Positions 8,873-16,921 of a stretch of 64,000 nt of DNA are shown here, in pieces. The stretch lies in the NCBI RefSeq assembly GCF_001665685.1, contig NZ_LZTB01000119.1, forward strand, positions 111,728 through 175,727, read 5' to 3'. The stretch is from Mycobacterium sp. 852013-50091_SCH5140682 (GTDB lineage: Bacteria > Actinomycetota > Actinomycetes > Mycobacteriales > Mycobacteriaceae). Position numbers and translations under genes: made by a program. The notes below the pieces were generated by a model. The model worked only from the letters and a program-made list of their open reading frames with translations. It made no database searches and was not told the DNA's origin. Within the stretch, counting starts at the first letter, position 1, and each line of letters begins with the position of its first letter.

Positions 8873-9841
8873 TTGCCCACGCTGACGCCCCATGAGCTGG
8901 CTTTACGTCTTGGTTCTGGTCTGCTGTCCTTCCCGGTAACCCACTTCACCGCCGACCTCGCGGTCGATGAGCCTGCCTATCGCGCGAACATTGCCCGGCT
9001 CGGCCAGTACGACGTGGCCGGCCTGTTCGCCGCCGGGGGCACCGGAGAGTTTTTCTCGCTGACTCCGGAGGAGATCGCCCTGCTGGTCCGAGCGGCGGTG
9101 GCCAGCGCACCGTCGGCAACCCCCGTCCTGGCGCCCGCCGGCTTGGGGGCCCGGCAGGCGGTCGAGATGGCGCGCGCGGCCGAGGACGCCGGTGCCGAGG
9201 GCATCCTGCTCTTCCCGCCGTACCTGACCGAGGCGTCACCGTCGGGGCTGCGCGAGTACGTCCAAACCGTCTGCCAGAACACGTCATTGGGTGTGGTCGC
9301 GTACAACCGCGCGAACGCCATATACCCCGCCCAGGTGTTGGCCCAGATCGCCGACTCCTGCCCCAACTTCATCGGCTTCAAAGATGGCGTCGGAGATCTG
9401 GAAGCGATGACGCGAGTCCACGCCACACTCGGTGACCGGCTGGTCTACATCGGCGGGCTGCCCACCGCAGAGCTGTTCGCGGTGCCCTATCTGGAGCTCG
9501 GCGTGACGACATACAGCTCGGCGATCTTCAACTTCCTGCCCGAGTTCGCGCTCGCCTTCTATGCTGCGGTCCGGCGCCGGGACTCGGCCACCATCCGTCG
9601 GTTGCTCGATGAGATCGTGCTTCCCTACGTGACTCTTCGCGAGCGGCAACCCGGTTACGCCGTCAGCATCGTCAAAGCAGGCATGCGGCTGACCGGGCAC
9701 TCGGCCGGACCCGTCCGGCCCCCGCTGACCGATCTCGATGACGCCGAATCAGCCATGCTGGCCCAGATCATCCGGCACGCCGGAGTGCTCACCGACGAGC
9801 TGGGCTCGCGCCTCGCCGACGTCGCCGGTGCGGCCCGATGA
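8873..9841 (+). CDS. kdgD: 5-dehydro-4-deoxyglucarate dehydratase
   Basis: A 322-residue DapA-superfamily TIM barrel with KdgD-specific segments: SGLLSFPVTHF, LFAAGGTGEFFSL, ILLFPPYLTEAS, VVAYNRAN (catalytic Tyr), FIGFKDGVGD (Schiff-base Lys), YIGGLPTAELFA, YSSAIFNFLPEFA and PGYAVSIVKAGMR. KdgD dehydrates and decarboxylates 5-dehydro-4-deoxy-D-glucarate to 2,5-dioxopentanoate, releasing CO2. The next gene encodes the dehydrogenase for that product and overlaps by 4 bases. The other DapA-family enzyme making the same product, the hydroxyproline-pathway Pyr4H2C deaminase, fits less well. No glucarate or galactarate dehydratase is in the window, so the upper pathway lies elsewhere. Confidence 0.88.
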   Translation: MPTLTPHELALRLGSGLLSFPVTHFTADLAVDEPAYRANIARLGQYDVAGLFAAGGTGEFFSLTPEEIALLVRAAVASAPSATPVLAPAGLGARQAVEMARAAEDAGAEGILLFPPYLTEASPSGLREYVQTVCQNTSLGVVAYNRANAIYPAQVLAQIADSCPNFIGFKDGVGDLEAMTRVHATLGDRLVYIGGLPTAELFAVPYLELGVTTYSSAIFNFLPEFALAFYAAVRRRDSATIRRLLDEIVLPYVTLRERQPGYAVSIVKAGMRLTGHSAGPVRPPLTDLDDAESAMLAQIIRHAGVLTDELGSRLADVAGAAR

Positions 9842-11481
9842 CCGTCCGGGTAGGCGACGACAGCCCGACCACCCTGGCTGGGGCTCCGTCAGGACGCATG
9901 TTGATCGCCGGGGAACCGATTATCGGTGACGGCTCGGTGGTGCACTCGGTCGATCCAACGACCGGGGCGGCCCTGGAGCCCGGGTATCCGGCCGCATCGC
10001 CGGTACAGATCGAGCGCGCGTGCCAGAACGCTGCCCGGGCGGCGGTTCCATATCGGGCGTCCACGCCCCACGAACGAGCCCGGTTCCTGGAACGGATCGC
10101 CGAGGAACTCGACCGGCGCCGCGAGCAGTTGATCAGCCAAGCTCACGCCGAGGCCGCGCTGGGGCTGCAGCGGCTGCGCGGAGAGGCGGAACGGACCAGC
10201 GGTCAGCTCCGCCTGTTCGCCGACGAACTGCGCATCGGGTCTTGGGCACAGGTCCGGGTCGATCCGGCGCAACCGGCTCGGGTCCCGCTGCCCCGCCCCG
10301 ATGTCCGCCAACGACGAATCGGCATCGGCCCGGTCGCGGTGTTCGGCGCCAGCAACTTTCCGCTGGCCTTTTCCACCGCCGGCGGCGACACGGCCTCGGC
10401 CCTGGCCGCCGGATGTCCGGTGGTGGCCAAAGCGCACCCCGCCCACCTGGGCACCGCAGAGATCGTGGCCGAGGCGATCACGGCTGCGGCCGGTGACACC
10501 GGCATGCCGGCCGGCGTGTTCTCCCAGATTGTCGGCGCCGACAACCAAGCCGGCGCGCTGCTCGTCAGTGATCCGAGGATCCGCGCCGTAGGCTTCACCG
10601 GCTCGCGGCAGGGCGGACTGGCGCTCGCGGCGATCGCGCAGCAACGGCCGACGCCGATTCCGGTCTACGCCGAAATGAGCAGTGTCAATCCGGTAATCGT
10701 GCTGCCCGCCGCCCTGGCCACACGTGGGGCTCAACTCGGCGAGCAGTTCGCCGCGTCCCTCACCCTCGGGGCGGGCCAGTTCTGCACCAACCCGGGGCTG
10801 ATCCTGGCGATCGACGGGCCCGGGCTCGGCGAATTCATCGAATCCGCCGCCAACGCGCTCACCCGCGATCAGGGCGCGACCATGCTGACGACCGCGATTG
10901 CCGAGGCGTACCGCGCCGCCGCGGACCGGGCCGCCGGCCTCGCCGAGGTCGATGTGCTCGCCCGGGGTGGGCAGCCGGCGACGGCGGCCGGTGCAGCAGC
11001 ACAGCTCCTGCGCGCCGACGCCGACACGTTTCTCGACAATCCGCTGCTGCGGGAGGAGGTGTTCGGCGCCAGCTCCACCGTCGTCGTCTGTACCGACGTC
11101 GAGCAGATCGTCGCGGTCTTGAGCGCGATGGACGGTCAGCTGACCGCGACAGTGCACAGCGATGCCGCCGACCACGCCGCGGCCCGCTCCCTGCTCCCGG
11201 TCTTGGAGGATCTGGCCGGACGGATCATCTTCAACGGCTGGCCGACGGGTGTCGAGGTGGGGCATGCCATGGTGCACGGCGGACCGTACCCGGCCACCAC
11301 CGACAGTCGTTCGACATCGGTCGGCAGCGCCGCGATCGACCGGTTCCTCCGGCCGGTCGCCTATCAGGATGTGCCGCACGCCCTGCTTCCCGCCCAACTC
11401 AGCACGCCCGAATCGTACGGATACCCCTGGCGGCTCGACGGCCGCCTTCAAACTCCCGCCCGCCCTCGTGAGGACCGATAA
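9838..11481 (+). CDS. 2,5-dioxopentanoate (2-oxoglutarate semialdehyde) dehydrogenase, ALDH family
   Basis: This is a 547-residue aldehyde dehydrogenase. Features: VAVFGASNFPLAFSTAGGDTASALAAGCPVVAKAHPAH (NADP-binding region), GFTGSRQGG, the general-base Glu in YAEMSSVNP, and the catalytic Cys in GAGQFCTNPG. The H-P-A-H and S-N-F-P-L-A-F signatures are those of NADP-dependent KGSA dehydrogenases. It oxidises 2,5-dioxopentanoate to 2-oxoglutarate, feeding the TCA cycle. The ATGA overlap with kdgD shows translational coupling. The N-terminal 25 or so residues look unconserved, so a slightly later start is possible. Confidence 0.87.
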   Translation: MTVRVGDDSPTTLAGAPSGRMLIAGEPIIGDGSVVHSVDPTTGAALEPGYPAASPVQIERACQNAARAAVPYRASTPHERARFLERIAEELDRRREQLISQAHAEAALGLQRLRGEAERTSGQLRLFADELRIGSWAQVRVDPAQPARVPLPRPDVRQRRIGIGPVAVFGASNFPLAFSTAGGDTASALAAGCPVVAKAHPAHLGTAEIVAEAITAAAGDTGMPAGVFSQIVGADNQAGALLVSDPRIRAVGFTGSRQGGLALAAIAQQRPTPIPVYAEMSSVNPVIVLPAALATRGAQLGEQFAASLTLGAGQFCTNPGLILAIDGPGLGEFIESAANALTRDQGATMLTTAIAEAYRAAADRAAGLAEVDVLARGGQPATAAGAAAQLLRADADTFLDNPLLREEVFGASSTVVVCTDVEQIVAVLSAMDGQLTATVHSDAADHAAARSLLPVLEDLAGRIIFNGWPTGVEVGHAMVHGGPYPATTDSRSTSVGSAAIDRFLRPVAYQDVPHALLPAQLSTPESYGYPWRLDGRLQTPARPREDR

Positions 11482-11483
11482 CC

Positions 11484-12338
11484 ATGGTCGCTTCGAATCC
11501 CCTCTCCGACACCGCAACCGGTGGGCCGGTGGCAACGCTGGTCACCGCTTCGGCCGGCCCGGCGCGCCGGGCACTGATCCGCCGCGACACGGTGCTCACC
11601 GTCGTCAAAGCGGTAACCGGCATCTTCGGGTTGCTCGCGCTGTGGCAATTGGCCGTCGTGGTCATCAAGCCCCCCGAGTTCATCCTGGTAGGCCCGATCG
11701 ACGCATTTGCCGAACTGGCGAAACGACCCGAGTACTTCGCCGGCAACGCCTATGTCACCCTCCAGGAGGCTCTCGCCGGTTTCGTGCTGGGAACCGCGCT
11801 CGGCGTCATCTGCGGTGCCCTGCTTCATTACTCGCCTACCCTGCGAACCTTCTTGTATCCGGCCCTGGTCGCCATCGATACCATCCCGAAAGTTGCGTTG
11901 GCGCCGCTGTTCATCGTGTGGTTCGGTTTCGGGTTCGAGTCCAAGGCCTTCGTCGCCATGGCGATCGCATTCTTCCCCCTGGTGATCAACACCTACGACG
12001 GTCTGGCATCAGTACCGCACGAGTTGAAAGAGCTCGCTCGCATCAACCGGGCAAGCGCCATTCAACGCATGAGGAAGATCGAGTTCATCTACGCGCTGCC
12101 GTCTGTTTTCTCCGGCGCGAAGATCTCGATCTCCCTGGCGGTCGGAGGTGCGGTAGTGGGTGAGTTCATCGCCGGCTCAAAGGGTCTCGGATACGTGATC
12201 ATGCTCGCCAACAGTCAGGTCGATCTGGCCTCGATGTTCGCAGCATTCATGGTCCTGGCGTCGATCGCGCTCATTCTCTTCTTCATCGTCGACCTTGCCG
12301 GCCGAAAACTGATGCCGTGGAAAACCCATGCCAAGTAA
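11484..12338 (+). CDS. ABC transporter permease (SsuC/TauC type)
   Basis: A 284-residue membrane protein with about six hydrophobic segments, starting near residue 36 (VVKAVTGIFGLLALWQLAVVVI). It has the cytoplasmic EAA-like loop LASVPHELKELARINRASAIQRMRKIEFIYALPSVFSGAKI, typical of nitrate/sulfonate/taurine/thiamine-precursor importers. It starts 2 bases after the dehydrogenase stop and is followed by matching substrate-binding and ATPase genes, so it is part of the same operon and likely imports the pathway's substrate. Confidence 0.88.
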   Translation: MVASNPLSDTATGGPVATLVTASAGPARRALIRRDTVLTVVKAVTGIFGLLALWQLAVVVIKPPEFILVGPIDAFAELAKRPEYFAGNAYVTLQEALAGFVLGTALGVICGALLHYSPTLRTFLYPALVAIDTIPKVALAPLFIVWFGFGFESKAFVAMAIAFFPLVINTYDGLASVPHELKELARINRASAIQRMRKIEFIYALPSVFSGAKISISLAVGGAVVGEFIAGSKGLGYVIMLANSQVDLASMFAAFMVLASIALILFFIVDLAGRKLMPWKTHAK

Positions 12339-12359
12339 CACTGCTGCGCGGAGAGTCCC

Positions 12360-13391
12360 ATGATCACGAGAGCACCCAGACTTGCCGCGGCGTTGTCCGC
12401 TGTCGTCTTCGCCGCCGGCCTGCTCAGTGGGTGCGGGAACGGTCGTTCGGAGAATTCGATGTCGCTGATGGTCGATGTCGGGTATCTACCCAAACACGCG
12501 CCGTTTTTCGCGGCCGTGCATCGCGGCTTCTTCGGAGCCGAGGGGCTCGACGTGACGGTCATGCCCGGCTCTGGATCGGGGAACACCGTGACCGCGGTCG
12601 AGACCGGCCGGGTGGACGCGGGCTGGGCGGATTTCGGTGTCACCGTGTTGAATCAGGGCCGCGGAGCCAAGGTGAAGCAGGTGAACCTGCTGCAGGCGAA
12701 GTCTGCCTACGCCGTCGTCAGCATGGCCGGCAAAGGGATCAACACCTGGGCCGACCTCAAGGGCAAGACCGTGGCAACCGAGGGGGCCGGCGCCATGACC
12801 TCGATGTGGCCGTACGCCCTGAAGCGGCTTGGGCTGCAGCAGCGCGACGTCAATGTGGTCCATGCGGCCAGCAGCGCCAAACTGCCCGGGCTGCTGTCCG
12901 GCCAATGGGATGCCACCCTGGCGCTGTCGGTCTCGGATGCCCCGGCGATCGACGCGTTGGGTCGAGACCCGGTGGTTCTGCGTTGGCGCGACCTCGGTAT
13001 CGATCTCTACGGCAACGGCATCATCTTCTCCGACGACAGCCTGAAGAACCGTCCAGACCGGGTGCGGCGGTTCAACAATGCGCTACAACGTGCCTTCCTG
13101 TGGTCCTGCCAGAACCCCGAACTGGCGGCGGAGGACTTCCACCGCGAAGTCGCCGGATACGAAACGAAGACCGTGGTCAAGGCGCTTGACGAGCAGTGCT
13201 CGCTCAATTGGCCCGACGACAATCCCGACAGCCGGTTCGGCACCATGACCGATGCCGGCGTACAGAAAGTCATCGATATCTGTCACGACTTTCTTGGTCT
13301 GGACAAGGAGATCACCGTCAGCCCCGCACAGGTCTACAGCGACGACTTCATCGCTCCGCTGTCCCGAACCCAGAAAATTGCTGCGCCCTAA
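12360..13391 (+). CDS. ABC transporter substrate-binding lipoprotein (SsuA/NMT1-like)
   Basis: A 343-residue protein with a lipoprotein signal peptide: basic MITRAPR, a hydrophobic stretch, and lipobox LLSGC with Cys25 as the lipidation site. The mature part shows the SsuA/TauA/NMT1 pattern: GYLPKHAPFFAAVHRGFFGAEGLDVTVMPGSGSGNTVTAVETGRVDAGWADFG and a later DLKGKTVATEGAG. Such proteins capture small organic anions or amines outside the membrane. The substrate is unknown; context suggests a compound processed by the M24 hydrolase, RidA, KdgD and KGSA dehydrogenase. Confidence 0.88.
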   Translation: MITRAPRLAAALSAVVFAAGLLSGCGNGRSENSMSLMVDVGYLPKHAPFFAAVHRGFFGAEGLDVTVMPGSGSGNTVTAVETGRVDAGWADFGVTVLNQGRGAKVKQVNLLQAKSAYAVVSMAGKGINTWADLKGKTVATEGAGAMTSMWPYALKRLGLQQRDVNVVHAASSAKLPGLLSGQWDATLALSVSDAPAIDALGRDPVVLRWRDLGIDLYGNGIIFSDDSLKNRPDRVRRFNNALQRAFLWSCQNPELAAEDFHREVAGYETKTVVKALDEQCSLNWPDDNPDSRFGTMTDAGVQKVIDICHDFLGLDKEITVSPAQVYSDDFIAPLSRTQKIAAP

Positions 13392-13409
13392 TCCGATCGG
13401 AGCCAGGTA

Positions 13410-14189
13410 GTGAACATTGCCAACGCGATCTCAGTGAACCAGGTCGGAGTGTGCTTCCGATCCCGCGACGGGCAGACGAACACCGTCCTTGAGGGCGTCG
13501 ACTTCACGGTCCGGCACGGCGAATTCGTCTCGATCGTCGGGCAGTCCGGAAGCGGGAAGACCACGCTGTTGAAGACCATCTCCGGGCTACAGCCGGCGAC
13601 CACCGGCGAAGTCCTGGTGAAAGGCCGCCCGATCTCCGATGGCGTGGAGGACATCTCGATGGTTTTCCAGGCCCCGGTCCTGCTGCCATGGCGCAACAAC
13701 CTCGACAACGTGTTGCTGCCCTTGGAGTTCCGCGGCAAGCGCAATGCCGAGGCCAAACGGTACGCCAAGCAGCTCCTGGAGATGGTCGGGCTGGCCGGCA
13801 AGGAGAAGCGTTACTCCTATGAGTTGAGCGGCGGCATGCAGCAGCGGGTCGCCATCTGCCGGGCCTTGGTGTCCAACCCGGAGCTGCTGCTGATGGACGA
13901 GCCGTTCGGCGCACTGGACGCGATGACCCGCGATGCGATGAACTTCGAGATCCAACGGATCTGGCAGCGGGCCGGGTGCAGCGTGCTGTTCGTCACCCAC
14001 AGCATCTCCGAAGCCATCTGGCTCGGCGACCGCGTCGTGGTGGTCGGCGGAAAACCTGGTCACATCGTCGCGGACATCAGCATCGACCTGCCGCGGCCAC
14101 GAACGAAGGCACACCGTTACTCCCCCGAGTTCGCCGAGTACGTGACCGAGATCGAATCCCATATCGGTGTTACGGCCGGCATCAGCTGA
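13410..14189 (+). CDS. ABC transporter ATP-binding protein (SsuB/TauB type)
   Basis: 259 residues. Walker A GQSGSGKTTLL, Q-loop MVFQAPVLLPW, signature ELSGGMQQR, Walker B LLLMDEPFGALD and switch His in FVTHSISEA are all intact. The start is GTG at 13410, 18 bases after the binding-protein stop. It completes the importer with the two preceding genes. Confidence 0.9.
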   Translation: MNIANAISVNQVGVCFRSRDGQTNTVLEGVDFTVRHGEFVSIVGQSGSGKTTLLKTISGLQPATTGEVLVKGRPISDGVEDISMVFQAPVLLPWRNNLDNVLLPLEFRGKRNAEAKRYAKQLLEMVGLAGKEKRYSYELSGGMQQRVAICRALVSNPELLLMDEPFGALDAMTRDAMNFEIQRIWQRAGCSVLFVTHSISEAIWLGDRVVVVGGKPGHIVADISIDLPRPRTKAHRYSPEFAEYVTEIESHIGVTAGIS

Positions 14190-14237
14190 ATTCGCCATCC
14201 ACACCACCATTTTCCAGCTCGAAAGGAACTGATCACC

Positions 14238-15893
14238 GTGCTGCACCTCACTGCCGATCCGAGCAAGCTGATGGACGAATTCCGGCTCGACCCCCAACGC
14301 AGCCTGCTGTTCTCCGCGATCCGGCTGGACTCGCATCCGCTGGTGTCACCGCTCATCGCGACCCGAGGGGACGACCGCCTGCTCCTCGTGCGGCAGCAGG
14401 AGCAGGGCAATGTCCTGTCCGCAGGCGTTCCCGCGCAAAGCATCCGGTTCTACGCACCGTGGGTCACCATCGACCCCCGCCCGGTGGCCGGCGTCCCGGT
14501 GGCCGAGTCACTCACTGACCTGGTGGCCGAGTTGGCCCATGGCGAGCAGGTGAGCCTGGCCCATGATGTGGTGTACAGCCACTTCATCACGTTGGCACCG
14601 ACCATCGAGGTAGCCATCGAGCGGCGCGCGCCGCAGCCTGTGCGCATCCACCAGGTTCGCATCGACCATGTGGTGGCCCGGTTCGCGTCCTGGCGCGCGC
14701 ACGGCGCCGAGGTGGCCGCCCAATTGGTCTCGGACATAACCCATCTCGACGGAATCAGCAGCGAGTTCGGCGCACCCGACACGCGGTTCGGCGCCCTGGC
14801 GTCGCTGGCGGCCGAGCGATCGATCGACGGCGTGCTTGTTGCCGCGCCACCGAACTTCACCGAGCTGACGGGATTGCGCTGGATCCCGGGGTCCATTGCG
14901 CTGTGGCGACCGGAATCCGACACCGTACTGGTCTTCACCACGAGGGACGGCGACAGCCACACCGCCGACCAGGTCTACGGGCCGGCGACCGATGAAACCG
15001 ATTGCCTTGCCAAGGCATTCGATGCATCCGGTCTACGGATCGGCATCGAAGAGGAATGGGTATCGGTGGGTCTGGCACACGAGCTGCTCGACGCCGGCCT
15101 CGACCTGGTGCCGGTGTCCGGCGAGTTGGCGCACTGGCGCGATGTGCGCGACAACGAGGATCTGCCGTTCCAGCTGATCGCCGCGCGGACCAGCGTGTAC
15201 GCGATCGAAGAAGCGCTGCAATGGGCCGACGGTCAGATCACCGCCGGAGCCGAACTCACCGAACTCGACATCTTCGACAACTACCTCGCTCACATCGACC
15301 AGTTCCGCCGCGAGAACAACATCCCCTTCGACATCGAGCCCTATTTCACCAATCTGCATTCGTCGAACCGCATGCTGTTTCCCGGACCACCCGTGGACTT
15401 TCCGATCGATCAGACCACCACATGCATCCAACTCGACGCCGGTGTGCGGGTGAGCATCGACGGAGTCACCCTGGCGACCTCCGATATGGCCCGCTCGCTG
15501 CCCCGCACCCCCGAAGCGAAGGAGGCTTACCAGTTCTTCTTCACGGTGGTCCGGGAAGGGATCATTGGGCAGCTGCGCCCCGGTGTGGTGTGCGAAAGCG
15601 TGCACGAGGGCACTTTGCGGTTCCTGGAACCACATCTGCCGCGGCTGATCGAGATCGGCATGCTCGGCGCAGACACGGACTTCAACACCATCTACCGCAG
15701 ACGCAATGTCGGACATCTGATGGGTAAGCAGGAGTCCTTCGCCAACGAACTGCGGCCCGGATACAAGCACACCCTCGACGTCGGTTCCTATGGCGCAGCA
15801 GAGATTCCGTGGCGGTACGACAACGCGGCCATCGGCACCGAAGACATGTGGTACATCGGTCGTGACCGTACCTACGTGCTGACCAGGAGGTGA
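14238..15893 (+). CDS. M24-family metallopeptidase-like hydrolase (pita-bread fold)
   Basis: 551 residues, GTG start at 14238 after AAAGG; an ATG at 14271 is the alternative. The C-terminal third keeps all five M24 metal ligands: Asp400 (QLDAG), Asp416 (TSDMAR), His493 (NVGHLMG), Glu522 (AAEIPW) and Glu535 (GTEDMWY). It should therefore bind two metals, like prolidase or Xaa-Pro aminopeptidase and unlike creatinase. The N-terminal half is longer than the usual creatinase_N domain. Its place in the kdgD/transporter operon suggests cleavage of an imported amide or dipeptide-like conjugate. The substrate is not identifiable. Confidence 0.75.
   Translation: MLHLTADPSKLMDEFRLDPQRSLLFSAIRLDSHPLVSPLIATRGDDRLLLVRQQEQGNVLSAGVPAQSIRFYAPWVTIDPRPVAGVPVAESLTDLVAELAHGEQVSLAHDVVYSHFITLAPTIEVAIERRAPQPVRIHQVRIDHVVARFASWRAHGAEVAAQLVSDITHLDGISSEFGAPDTRFGALASLAAERSIDGVLVAAPPNFTELTGLRWIPGSIALWRPESDTVLVFTTRDGDSHTADQVYGPATDETDCLAKAFDASGLRIGIEEEWVSVGLAHELLDAGLDLVPVSGELAHWRDVRDNEDLPFQLIAARTSVYAIEEALQWADGQITAGAELTELDIFDNYLAHIDQFRRENNIPFDIEPYFTNLHSSNRMLFPGPPVDFPIDQTTTCIQLDAGVRVSIDGVTLATSDMARSLPRTPEAKEAYQFFFTVVREGIIGQLRPGVVCESVHEGTLRFLEPHLPRLIEIGMLGADTDFNTIYRRRNVGHLMGKQESFANELRPGYKHTLDVGSYGAAEIPWRYDNAAIGTEDMWYIGRDRTYVLTRR
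15885..15890 (+). promoter_or_regulatory. Ribosome binding site deciding the ridA-like start
   Basis: AGGAGG overlaps the last codons of the M24 gene and lies 8 bases before ATG 15899. The GTG at 15890 overlaps this site and so cannot be the start. Confidence 0.6.
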
Positions 15894-15898
15894 CGGCG

Positions 15899-16372
15899 AT
15901 GTCCACCACCGTGACGCGGGGTCCACACGATCGACTCACCGCGCTGGGTCTGAGGCTGCCGGATCTGGGCCCGCCGGCCTACGCCTATGAGGCAACTACC
16001 CGGCACGCCGACCTGCTCTACGTGTCCGGCCAGATCTCCCGCGAGCACGACGGCACGATCCTGACCGGTACCCTCGAACCCGGCCATCCCCCGGAAGCCG
16101 GTCTTGCGGCGGCCCGCGCCGCCGCACTGAACCTGCTCGCCAGAATCGATCAGGCGGTGGGACTCGAGCAGGTGGTGCAGCTCCTCAAACTCAATGTCTG
16201 GGTGAGCAGTTCGGACAAATTCACCGACCAGCCTGCGATCGCCGAAGGCGCGTCGCAACTGCTGATCGATGTGCTCGGCGCGGCCGGCACACACGCCAGA
16301 ACCGCCTTGCCCGCACCTGTGCTTCCGAAGGGAGCCTTGATCGAGCTGGACGCGATCGTCGCGGTGAAATAG
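15899..16372 (+). CDS. RidA/YjgF family protein
   Basis: 157 residues. The RidA pattern is clear: YAYEATTRHADLLYVSGQISREHDG, AARAAALNLLARIDQAVGLEQVVQLLKLNVWVSS and the closing LPKGALIELDAIVAVK. The domain is about 20 residues longer than canonical RidA, like the YjgF/chorismate-mutase-like subgroup. RidA proteins hydrolyse reactive enamine/imine intermediates to ketones and ammonia. As the last gene of the operon it hints that the catabolised compound contains an amine. The Arg needed for the classical deaminase was not assigned with confidence. Confidence 0.85.
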   Translation: MSTTVTRGPHDRLTALGLRLPDLGPPAYAYEATTRHADLLYVSGQISREHDGTILTGTLEPGHPPEAGLAAARAAALNLLARIDQAVGLEQVVQLLKLNVWVSSSDKFTDQPAIAEGASQLLIDVLGAAGTHARTALPAPVLPKGALIELDAIVAVK

Positions 16373-16921
16373 CGGTCACCGCTGCGGTCTGTTCGATGAC
16401 CAAAACCAAGCAGCCGGTCGCACCGGACTCCAGATCCTGCGCATTGAGCCGAATGAACCGGTGCCCGTCGTAGCAGCATCGTCGACGGGCGATGGTCTGT
16501 CGAAACCGGGCTCACGATTATCGATGGCCGCAAACGCATTACCGGGCCCGAGTTCTACGATCCCCACAGAGGTGCACTGTGTGCACAACCTGGGTCCCCT
16601 CAGCGTGGAACGTCGGTAGATGCGGCGCCCGACTGGAATCTGCGGTCTCGATGACCCCGATGCTGGACTCGATGACCACCCGGCGGTGTTCGTCGTAGGG
16701 CGGCGGAGCGATTGACGGCAGGATCGTCAGGCTCATCCCGAACGGCTTGTCGGTCAAGTCCCTGGTGTGCGCTATTTGTTGGCCTGATCAGCGGGGGCTT
16801 CGTGTCGGTCCAGTGGCCGTTGCTAGCTTCGCCCTTCCGGGACACGTGCACGCTGCGTTGGATGCCGACCAAAGGGCAGATGCGGTGTTGCAGCTGTTAT
16901 TTGGAGGTTCTTCTCACCTCG
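16373..16921. other. Intergenic stretch carrying a decayed gene
   Basis: About 550 bases between ridA and the convergent prolyl oligopeptidase. The only recognisable content is the nitronate monooxygenase remnant on the minus strand (separate entry). A short hairpin (AGCGG-TCA-CCGCT) begins at the ridA stop codon and could help termination. The remainder holds no reading frame I would call a gene. Confidence 0.5.
16539..16787 (-). pseudogene. Nitronate monooxygenase (2-nitropropane dioxygenase) remnant
   Basis: A minus-strand frame reads IAHTRDLTDKPFGMSLTILP, then SIAPPPYDEHRRVVIESSIGV and IETADSSRAPHLPTFHAEGTQVVHT. This matches the conserved early part of nitronate monooxygenases (R-x-L-T-D-K-P-F-G-x-N-L-T-I-L-P; P-P-Y; V-I-E-x-G-V; V-E-T-A-G; H-K-C-T-S-V). 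A second frame continues with the C-T-S-V motif (CTQCTSVGIVELG) at 16550-16588, so there is a frameshift, and similarity then ends. The N-terminal FMN-binding start and the whole C-terminal two thirds are missing. This is a clear gene relic. Confidence 0.7.

Noticed and set aside
8873..9841. Reading as Pyr4H2C deaminase of the hydroxyproline pathway
   Set aside because: The product would be the same and it is also DapA-like, but segments such as FPPYLTEAS, YIGGLPTAE and PGYAVSIVKAG match 5-dehydro-4-deoxyglucarate dehydratase closely.
9889..11535. Minus-strand frame of 548 codons
   Set aside because: It lies fully antisense to the aldehyde dehydrogenase, whose motifs are intact; it has no ribosome binding site or domain and arises from GC-rich codon bias.
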